Source of the DNA: Lentimicrobiaceae bacterium
GTDB lineage: Bacteria > Bacteroidota > Bacteroidia > Bacteroidales > SKPS01
Length of the DNA: 7,827 nucleotides
Direction of reading: 5' to 3'
NCBI GenBank assembly: GCA_007119395.1
Contig: SKPS01000176.1
Coordinates: 1-7,827, forward strand
The position numbers were made by a program, and so were the translations under genes. Below, one piece after another: positions 1 to 5,469 of this stretch. The stretch's first letter is position 1; every line of letters begins with the position of its first letter. The notes under the pieces are model-generated. The model did no database searches and was not told where the DNA came from. It was given only the letters and a program-made list of their open reading frames with translations.

Positions 1-1843
1 ACTCATTCAGGAACTGTGATGCAGTGGTTGCATTGATCAGTTCAAAACGGCAACCGGCTATGTAAGCAGAATGCGGCGGAGGAAGCGGTGTGCCATCCGG
101 GCTTTGATCTGGCAGATAGAAGGGGTTATATTTTCTGATGTGAATCCCTATAAGATTATCCGTGAATTCAGCATCGGTCACATCCAACATGCTGTTATTG
201 ACTGAAACAATTGCATTTTTAGCATAAGAGAAAGTTGTATTGTTTTTTACTATGATGGATGCGGTTTCATCTTCGGCGAATACCCCATCCCAGAAATAAT
301 CACAACCATTTGTCAGGTTTGAGTACTCTAGGGTAAGAGTTGTTGATGGACTAACGGTTAATCTTGCCATGGGCGCAAAGAATACATTGCAATCCTCAAA
401 GGTAACATCCTGACCTGTGGTGACATGCCCGCAGATGAAGATATTGTCGCCGGTGAACATCGTTTGGTTTATCACATCACCGTGATCAAAGGTGTGATCC
501 ATTGTAACAGGCAGAGAAGTTGATGGGTCACAAGAAAAATAGGCAGTATGATAACCCTCACGCTCACAATGATTCCAAATAATAAGCTCAATTTTTGGAT
601 CTGAAAAACCTGTGAGGTCAACATCGAATGTATTGCCATTGGCCAGCTGTACAGTTCCCCCATTGATTGTGTACCTGTAAAGGTAAATCGGATCGTAATT
701 TGTAATAGTATATGTGATGCTGGTAGTCCCGTGGCAAATAAAGTTATCAGCAGTAACTATTGGGGGTTCTTGTGGCAGTGGAGGGGTAATCTTTACGTTG
801 TCGATGTAGAAGTTGTTCTGCCAGCCTGAGGTGGCTAAAGCTGGGAAAAAACCGACTGCTTCAATATCAATAGCAGGTGTAAATTGTATTGTATATGGTG
901 TTGTGGTCCATGTAGGTTGAGGTGGAATAGATATAGTTGACACATATGAAGTGAATATCGTTGGAGATGGGGTAGTGTAAAATGCTAGTTCTGCACCAGG
1001 CGTGGCTGTACCAGTATTCCATAATCTGTAATCGAAACTTATATCGTAGGCAACCCCTGCTCGCATAAAAACATTGGTTGTGATGGATTCAGTTTGATTA
1101 TGATTTGACCACCCGAAAGCGTATGTGTTGTTAATTCCACTAGGATATATTTGAGGGGTTTGAGGAGGTGATGTTGTACTGAAAGTGCCCCACTGGCAAA
1201 CGGTATTCGTATAAGTTTGATCAGGTAGAGCTGGGTTAATTAATGGGCAATTGTCCCTTACTGGGTTTTGAAAAGGGGAGGCAAATAACCAGTTTGTAGA
1301 GTCTGTTGGGCATGGTTGCGTTTGAGCAGGATTACAGCAAGGTTGGAACGATTGAGGCAGATTCACCTCAAACCCTCCATTAAACACGAGATTGTCGCAT
1401 TCAGGAATACAGTCATAATCGTAATACACCTGAATAGGAACTGATTCTGTTAAGGAAAGAACAAAAAGTCCACTTGAATCGCCAGGTGTCACTTTGATGT
1501 AGTAAACCTGATCAATTTCCACAAAAGTAGTTAGCACCATAAAGGTGTCTAATGCATGCCCAGTCAAATCAAAGCTTGAGCACTCGCCATGGAATAATGT
1601 CATGCCAGTAACTAGAGCAGCCTTATTTGGCCAGTAATCCGGAATTTTCAGTGTTACAGTTTCTGATGTAGCCTGAAACCGGAACCACAGCTCCGTATCA
1701 CCAATGTAGTAAGTATCCGCACTGTTGACCTCAATGTCGAGCGCAGAATCACAATTGTATTGTGCATGTGCTCCATGCATAAAGAACAGAGCCATAAGCA
1801 ATACAAAGAATTTTAAGGACGAGCTAAAGGTTTTCGCTCTCAT
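1..1843 (-). CDS. Large secreted multidomain protein, N-terminal part (PPC-like, jelly-roll-like, Ig-like, then beta-helix-like); cut by left edge
   Basis: An open frame runs from ATG at 1843 to the left edge without a stop (614 codons; the C-terminus lies outside). Residues 1-27 are a clear signal peptide: MRAK, a hydrophobic core around FFVLLMALFFM, and an AHA|QYNC cleavage site. Residues about 28-150 resemble a pre-peptidase C-terminal (PPC)-type beta domain. At about 155 the NGGFE motif opens a cysteine-rich jelly-roll/CBM-like domain ending in IDNVKI near 350. Residues about 353-440 look Ig-like. From about 448 to the edge, short repetitive beta strands rich in N, T and V (around FEDCNVFF, SIIVKNNTTF, FTDNLIGIHI) look like a right-handed parallel beta-helix. 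By family knowledge such Bacteroidota proteins are often type IX secretion cargo with a C-terminal sorting domain, but that end is not visible. Substrate and function are unknown. The start is fixed by the signal peptide; no Shine-Dalgarno is evident. Domain names are from pattern reading only. Confidence 0.85.
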   Translation of the reverse strand, partial: MRAKTFSSSLKFFVLLMALFFMHGAHAQYNCDSALDIEVNSADTYYIGDTELWFRFQATSETVTLKIPDYWPNKAALVTGMTLFHGECSSFDLTGHALDTFMVLTTFVEIDQVYYIKVTPGDSSGLFVLSLTESVPIQVYYDYDCIPECDNLVFNGGFEVNLPQSFQPCCNPAQTQPCPTDSTNWLFASPFQNPVRDNCPLINPALPDQTYTNTVCQWGTFSTTSPPQTPQIYPSGINNTYAFGWSNHNQTESITTNVFMRAGVAYDISFDYRLWNTGTATPGAELAFYTTPSPTIFTSYVSTISIPPQPTWTTTPYTIQFTPAIDIEAVGFFPALATSGWQNNFYIDNVKITPPLPQEPPIVTADNFICHGTTSITYTITNYDPIYLYRYTINGGTVQLANGNTFDVDLTGFSDPKIELIIWNHCEREGYHTAYFSCDPSTSLPVTMDHTFDHGDVINQTMFTGDNIFICGHVTTGQDVTFEDCNVFFAPMARLTVSPSTTLTLEYSNLTNGCDYFWDGVFAEDETASIIVKNNTTFSYAKNAIVSVNNSMLDVTDAEFTDNLIGIHIRKYNPFYLPDQSPDGTPLPPPHSAYIAGCRFELINATTASQFLNE

Positions 1844-1902
1844 CGTGTTAACGCGTTGCGCAACAACTGACTCGCACACAGGTACTACGGCGCTGCAAGG
1901 GA

Positions 1903-1912
1903 GGGGGGGGGG
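1903..1912. repeat. G10 homopolymer upstream of the secreted-protein start
   Basis: Ten consecutive G (ten C on the coding strand of the secreted-protein gene) preceded by GGGA, in an otherwise AT-rich region. The tract ends 60 bp upstream of the ATG at 1843. Tracts of this length are prone to slippage during replication, and also to sequencing or assembly length errors. Confidence 0.85.
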
Positions 1913-2117
1913 TAAGCGGCTGATAATCAATTAAATAAAGCTTTTTCATCGGTAAAAGATTTTGGTTAAAAATAAGGTTAATTGCGTTGGCAATATACAA
2001 CATAATGTAGGGAAAGCAATACCCAAGCTTGATTTTTTATCTTATTTTTTCAACAATAACTTGTAATGGCCACATTAACAGATTTTTATAATGAATGCTA
2101 TCTTGTTTTCGTGTAAA

Positions 2118-2146
2118 ATATCTTTGCATTTTTCATTGCAAAGTAT
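2118..2146. repeat. Inverted repeat, CTTTGCA-N8-TGCAAAG
   Basis: The arms CTTTGCA (2122-2128) and TGCAAAG (2137-2143) are perfect complements around an 8-nt spacer. Flanking ATA (2118-2120) and TAT (2144-2146) extend the symmetry with one bulged base. It could be a repressor site or a weak hairpin. It lies about 140 bp upstream of the hipBA promoter, so a role as the HipB operator is not established. The 8-nt spacer resembles that of the E. coli HipB operator but the half-site sequence differs. Confidence 0.4.
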
Positions 2147-2287
2147 TATGGCCGAAATATCCAACCGAATGCTCATCATAGGCATCATGTGTGTATTGAC
2201 CAAAAACCGGCAAAAGGTTGCCCGGGATGGAGAAAAAATTGATGTGCAGTGCCCCCTCTCCATCTCTCACCATGAAAAAAAATAATG

Positions 2288-2318
2288 TTTCAAAAATAAA
2301 ACAAAAGTCGTATATTTG
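2288..2318 (+). promoter_or_regulatory. hipBA promoter, Bacteroidota type
   Basis: TATATTTG at 2311-2318 matches the Bacteroidota -7 consensus TAnnTTTG exactly. Nineteen bases upstream, TTTC at 2288-2291 matches three of four bases of the TTTG -33 box. The spacing to the hipB ATG at 2339 implies a leader of only about 15 nt, without a Shine-Dalgarno. Confidence 0.65.
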
Positions 2319-2338
2319 CTCTTTTAAAAAACTGTTAT

Positions 2339-2668
2339 ATGAAGCGCAAGCAAATATTACTACCTCGTCACCAACGGATTTTAGAGCGTTTGGGTGAGAA
2401 TATCAGATTAGCACGTTTACGGCGAAGGCTCAGCATGGAACAAGTTTCCGAGCGTGCCGGGATTGGCAGAAGCACGCTTTGGAAGATTGAGCGTGGTGCC
2501 CCTGAAGTTGCCATGGGGAGCTATTTTCAGGTACTTTTTATTTTGGGATTAGAGGGTGATATAGAGTTGGTTGGCCGGGATGATCTTTTAGGGAGAAAGT
2601 TACAGGATGCCGGTTTACTGGTTAAGCATCGTGCACCAAAACAGCAAAGAGATGAAGAAGCGCAGTGA
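2339..2668 (+). CDS. hipB: HipB-like antitoxin, XRE-family HTH regulator
   Basis: This 109-residue protein is the DNA-binding antitoxin and presumed autorepressor of the adjacent HipA kinase. An XRE/Cro-C1 helix-turn-helix spans about residues 17-70: GENIRLARLRRRLSMEQVSE forms helices 1-2, then AGIGRSTLWKIERG carries the recognition helix and its typical end. It is somewhat longer than E. coli HipB (88 residues), with a charged tail after residue 85 (KHRAPKQQRDEEAQ). The strongly basic N-terminus (MKRKQ, RHQR) is typical of DNA binders. The start at 2339 is supported by the promoter immediately upstream. Its last 17 bases overlap the preferred hipA start, which indicates co-transcription and coupled translation. 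By analogy with HipBA, HipB would repress the promoter alone or together with HipA; this is inferred. It is first in the operon, as is usual for antitoxins. Confidence 0.88.
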   Translation: MKRKQILLPRHQRILERLGENIRLARLRRRLSMEQVSERAGIGRSTLWKIERGAPEVAMGSYFQVLFILGLEGDIELVGRDDLLGRKLQDAGLLVKHRAPKQQRDEEAQ

Positions 2669-3920
2669 TGACCCTATTTTGGTATATGCTGATTGGCAGG
2701 GCATAGATGGGCCATTGTTGATGGGAGAGCTGGTGGTGCAGCGAATAAGAGGCAGGGAGGTGTTCTCTTTCTCGTATGATGAGGAATGGTTGCAGCATCC
2801 GGCATGCAGGGTGTTGGATCCTGAACTGCAATTGTATTCAGGCAGACAATACACCTCTGAACAGCGTCCAAATTTCGGAGTTTTCATGGATTCTTCACCG
2901 GATCGCTGGGGCCGAATGCTTATGAAGCGTAGAGAGGCCTTGTTGGCAAGGAGCGAAAATCGACCTGAACAAGTGTTGTTTGAGAGTGACTACCTGCTTG
3001 GTGTGTTTGATAGGTTACGGATGGGTGGACTTCGTTTTAAAACAGCCATCGCAGAAGAGTTTTTAAGTCATGCTGATGAGTTTACTGCACCGCCCTGGGC
3101 TTCTTTGCGAGAACTTGAGCATGCTTGTTCTTTGATCGAAGACTCAAGAGCACTCCCATCTGATCAAGAGGTTTTGAAGTGGTTGATGGTGTTGCTTGCA
3201 CCTGGTTCTTCTCTTGGTGGAGCTCGTCCCAAAGCAGGAGTTCAGGATGAGAAGGAACAGTTATGGATTGCCAAATTTCCAAGTCAGTCTGATGATTTTG
3301 ATGTTGGGGCCTGGGAGATGGTAGTGCGTACGCTGGCCATGATGGCCGGTGTTGTTGTACCACCGGCTCGTTTGGTCTCGCTGAGCGGAAGGTACCGGAC
3401 GTTTCTGTCAAAACGCTTTGACCGCGCTCCAGGCGGGAAGAGGATTCATATGGCCTCTGCCATGACCCTGCTGGGTTACCAGGATGGCATGAGTGGCGAT
3501 GACGGGATCAGCTACCTGGAGCTGGCTGAGTTTATCTTAAGGAATTGCGCAAATGCATCGCGCGATCTGGAGCAAATGTGGCGCAGAATTGTTTTTAATA
3601 TTCTGGTTTCCAATACAGATGATCATTTACGGAATCATGCATTTTTACTCTCCAGAGATGGTTGGATCCTTTCCCCTGCCTATGACATGAATCCAAACCC
3701 TTATGGTGCCGGACTATGCCTCAATATTTCCGAAACCGATAATAGTTTGGATGCCGGCCTGGCTTTTGCCGTAGCACGCTATTTTAAAATATCCCCTACC
3801 CGGGCAAAAGACATCCATGCCGAAGTCCTGAAATCAATAGGTAACTGGCACCGGATAGCCGGTGAGCAACAGATTCCCCGAGATGAGATCGAACGGATGC
3901 AACGAGCATTCCGTATCTGA
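2652..3920 (+). CDS. hipA: HipA-family serine/threonine kinase toxin
   Basis: This is a full-length 422-residue HipA-like kinase, the toxin partner of HipB. Residues about 8-115 form the N-terminal HipA subdomain (VYADWQG, then FSFSYDEEWL). The kinase core follows. A Gly-rich ATP loop SSLGGARPK lies at 186-194, where Ser187 aligns by eye with E. coli HipA Ser150, the autophosphorylation site. The ATP-binding lysine is in IAKF (Lys208). The catalytic loop NTDDHLRNH is at 321-329 (Asp323) and the metal-binding SPAYDMNP is at 341-348 (Asp345). All key residues are present, so an active kinase is expected. E. coli HipA phosphorylates glutamyl-tRNA synthetase; the target here is unknown. The frame opens upstream at 2607, but ATG 2652 (MKKRSDDP) is preferred because it begins just before the conserved domain and gives a 17-bp overlap with hipB. 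The protein is intact, with no frameshift. Confidence 0.9.
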   Translation: MKKRSDDPILVYADWQGIDGPLLMGELVVQRIRGREVFSFSYDEEWLQHPACRVLDPELQLYSGRQYTSEQRPNFGVFMDSSPDRWGRMLMKRREALLARSENRPEQVLFESDYLLGVFDRLRMGGLRFKTAIAEEFLSHADEFTAPPWASLRELEHACSLIEDSRALPSDQEVLKWLMVLLAPGSSLGGARPKAGVQDEKEQLWIAKFPSQSDDFDVGAWEMVVRTLAMMAGVVVPPARLVSLSGRYRTFLSKRFDRAPGGKRIHMASAMTLLGYQDGMSGDDGISYLELAEFILRNCANASRDLEQMWRRIVFNILVSNTDDHLRNHAFLLSRDGWILSPAYDMNPNPYGAGLCLNISETDNSLDAGLAFAVARYFKISPTRAKDIHAEVLKSIGNWHRIAGEQQIPRDEIERMQRAFRI

Positions 3921-3974
3921 ACCCAATCCTTGCATTGTACGTAAACCAGAAAAGTAGCACCTCCACTGCGGCAG

Positions 3975-4070
3975 TTTTTTCACGCGGAGACGCGGAGAGA
4001 CGCTGTTTTTTTTTTTCACGCGGAGGCGCGGAGACGCGGAGGGTTTTTCAGGCAGAGGCGCAGAGATGCA
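3975..4070. repeat. Three-block GC-rich repeat (T-tract + CACGCGGAGACGCGGAG)
   Basis: Three successive blocks of roughly 27-38 bp each begin with a T tract and continue with CA-CGC-GGAG-type units. Block 1 (3975-4005) has T6 then CACGCGGAGACGCGGAGAG. Block 2 (4006-4043) has T11 then CACGCGGAGGCGCGGAGACG. Block 3 (4044-4070) has T5 then a decayed CAGGCAGAGGCGCAGAGATG. The CGCGGAGA octamer family is nested inside each block. Similar 'CACGCAGAGACGCAGAG' interspersed elements recur in intergenic DNA of many Bacteroidota. The stretch lies between the converging ends of hipA and fic; no rho-independent hairpin is visible there. Confidence 0.75.
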
Positions 4071-4136
4071 AAGGCAAGTTCCGACATCAATTGCTTTGGA
4101 AATGGGTTCGCCACTGGCATGCCGATTACTTCATCG

Positions 4137-5216
4137 CTATTGTTTCAATATTTCTACCAAATCCCGGTTGATGTAAACCACTTCTCTCCCTATCTTTTGA
4201 GATTCCAATACCCCTATCTCTTGCAGCCCTTTGAGGTATCTTGAGGCAGCCTTCCTCTCAACTCCAAGTTTATTAACCACACAGTCGATCCTGGAATAGG
4301 GTTGCTCAAACAATAGTTCCACCAGCTCTTTACGGTAGAGCTTAGGTGCTTTTTGCTGCACGTTGCGTAAGGTCAGCTCCAGATGATCTCTGATATTGGT
4401 TATTTTCGATATGGTGTCTTTGGATGTTGTTTCAACAGCTTTTAGCATAAACATGATCCATTCAGCCCATTGACCTGTCGAGTTGGTTTGGTTTAAAAGA
4501 CGGTAATATGCCTGCTTATGTGCAATGATGTAGGAGCTTAAATAGAGAATGGGCGCCTCTATCAACTCGTTAAGTATCAGATATAGAATGTTTAGTATAC
4601 GGCCTGTTCTCCCGTTGCCATCATAAAAGGGGTGGATGCTTTCAAACTGATAATGCAATACGGCAAGACTGATGAGGGGAGACAGATCCTCTTTTTGATT
4701 AAAATGTTCCACAAAATCAGCCATTAAATCAAGGATCTCCTCCTTGTCCTGAGGTGGGGTATAAACGATTTCCCCTGTTGTGTCATTTTTAAGTACTGTA
4801 CCAGGTACACTTCTGATGCCTGCCGTGCTGTCAACCAGATGTTGTTGAATGCTCACGATGTCATTCATCCTCAAAAACCCCTGATTGCGCGTAAGATTCA
4901 ACCCGTGCAGAATGGCCCTGCGGTAGTTAACCACTTCCTTGGTTTGTGCAGAAATGTTGGTGGGGTTGACGGTCAAAGCTTTGTAGAGTTCATCCTGTGA
5001 AGTGATGATGTTTTCAATTTCTGAGCTATCCTTAGCCTCCTGTAAAACGATCGCATTGATAAGCATCGATTGGTTCGGGATGGTGTTGGCAATCCCTTTC
5101 AGCTCAGCCAGTGCCGCTGTGGATTTGGTCGTTTGTCTCAGTATTTCAATGGTTTCGACCTGTTCTCTCGGCGGAGGAAGCTTAGTCAGTTTGAAATGTG
5201 GTGCATTTTGTCCCAT
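4137..5216 (-). CDS. fic: Class II Fic adenylyltransferase with C-terminal winged helix
   Basis: This 359-residue Fic protein transfers AMP from ATP to a hydroxyl side chain of a target protein. An N-terminal Fic_N-type helical region (about 10-85) carries the inhibitory motif S64-SEI-E68-N69, matching (S/T)xxxE(G/N); Glu68 would clamp the ATP site. The flap is around VYTPPQ (151-156). The core motif HPFYDGNGRTGR spans 195-206 with catalytic His195, matching HPFx(D/E)GNGRxxR. Residues about 293-352 form a winged helix-turn-helix (around RIDCVVNKLGVERKAASRYL). The layout and length resemble SoFic and other Bacteroidota Fic proteins of about 360-370 residues. The frame extends to ATG 5294, but 5216 (MGQNAPHF) is preferred: the upstream 26 residues are hydrophobic and non-conserved in style, and a -7 box lies inside that stretch. 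No antitoxin partner gene is adjacent, as expected for a self-inhibited class II enzyme. The target is unknown. Confidence 0.92.
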   Translation of the reverse strand: MGQNAPHFKLTKLPPPREQVETIEILRQTTKSTAALAELKGIANTIPNQSMLINAIVLQEAKDSSEIENIITSQDELYKALTVNPTNISAQTKEVVNYRRAILHGLNLTRNQGFLRMNDIVSIQQHLVDSTAGIRSVPGTVLKNDTTGEIVYTPPQDKEEILDLMADFVEHFNQKEDLSPLISLAVLHYQFESIHPFYDGNGRTGRILNILYLILNELIEAPILYLSSYIIAHKQAYYRLLNQTNSTGQWAEWIMFMLKAVETTSKDTISKITNIRDHLELTLRNVQQKAPKLYRKELVELLFEQPYSRIDCVVNKLGVERKAASRYLKGLQEIGVLESQKIGREVVYINRDLVEILKQ

Positions 5217-5233
5217 ATCTTTTTTATTTGGCC

Positions 5234-5264
5234 CAAAAATACAAAAATTGGTACATATTCCGAA
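5234..5264 (-). promoter_or_regulatory. fic promoter, Bacteroidota type
   Basis: On the minus strand TATTTTTG (5241-5234) matches the -7 consensus TAnnTTTG exactly. Nineteen bases upstream, TTCG (5264-5261) matches three of four bases of the TTTG -33 box. It lies 17 bp from the ATG at 5216, a very short leader like that of hipBA, and it supports 5216 over 5294 as the fic start. Confidence 0.55.
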
Positions 5265-5377
5265 AATTCGATAAACAAGGAATATAATCATCAAAAAACA
5301 TAATAAAAACAGATTACAATCTACTAAACTACATGTTTCCCGGTTTATGATATCTCAGCGAATGGTTGCCGCTTTGC

Positions 5378-5398
5378 CACGCAGAGGCTCAGTGACGC
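5378..5398. repeat. Degenerate copy of the CACGCGGAG repeat
   Basis: The 21 bases CACGCAGAGGCTCAGTGACG+C match 4017-4037 (block 2 of the repeat downstream of fic) at 17 of 21 positions, in the same orientation. This places related repeats on both sides of fic. No T tract precedes this copy. Confidence 0.55.
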
Positions 5399-5407
5399 GC
5401 ATTCATC

Positions 5408-5432
5408 ATTTATTATTCATAATTCATAATTA
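5408..5432. repeat. Short AT-rich tandem repeat (ATTCATA units)
   Basis: Tandem ATTCATA-ATTCATA-ATTAT follows TTTATT, about 40-60 bp upstream of the symporter start. Such AT repeats are frequent in Bacteroidota intergenic DNA. It also argues that the longer frame open from 5347 is not coding here. A weak -7-like TATTTTCG (5440-5447) follows, without a good -33 box. Confidence 0.5.
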
Positions 5433-5469
5433 TCTTCACTATTTTCGCGCTCTTAAAACACAAGGTACT

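Larger units (their letters stand above)
1844..2338. other. Divergent intergenic region, no supported gene
   Basis: This 495-bp stretch lies between the start of the secreted-protein gene (minus) and the start of hipB (plus). It is mostly AT-rich. The only long frames, of 62-64 codons on opposite strands around 2075-2285, have no recognisable domain and overlap each other. It contains overlapping palindromes just upstream of the secreted-protein start (GTTAAC, ACGCGT and GTTGCGCAAC between 1847 and 1864), a 10-base G run, an inverted repeat at 2118-2146 and the hipBA promoter. I found no convincing promoter for the minus-strand gene. Confidence 0.7.

Noticed and set aside
2075..2285. Small ORFs on both strands upstream of hipB (62 and 64 codons)
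   Set aside because: They overlap each other, have no domain or start signal, and lie in the AT-rich gap.
2607..2651. Longer hipA start at 2607
   Set aside because: It would overlap hipB by 62 bp and add 15 residues unlike the HipA N-terminus; ATG 2652 fits the family and the coupling overlap better.
3082..3411. Antisense ORF of 109 codons inside hipA
   Set aside because: Shadow of the HipA kinase core; no recognisable protein features.
3975..4070. CRISPR array
   Set aside because: Blocks differ in length and decay in sequence, have no unique spacers of constant size, and no cas gene is nearby.
4116..4123. GGCATGCC palindrome near the end of fic as a terminator
   Set aside because: Only 8 bp with no loop and no following T run on the fic strand.
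3935..4171. Small plus-strand ORF of 78 codons
   Set aside because: It is made mainly of translated repeat sequence (SRGDAERR, SRGGAETR) and runs into the end of fic.
5217..5294. Longer fic start at 5294 giving a hydrophobic N-terminus
   Set aside because: The extra 26 residues are not Fic-like and contain an exact TAnnTTTG box on the minus strand; ATG 5216 directly precedes the Fic N-terminal region.
5347..5469. Longer symporter start at 5347
   Set aside because: The 41 extra codons are a repeat remnant and an AT tandem repeat, without membrane-protein character matching the family.
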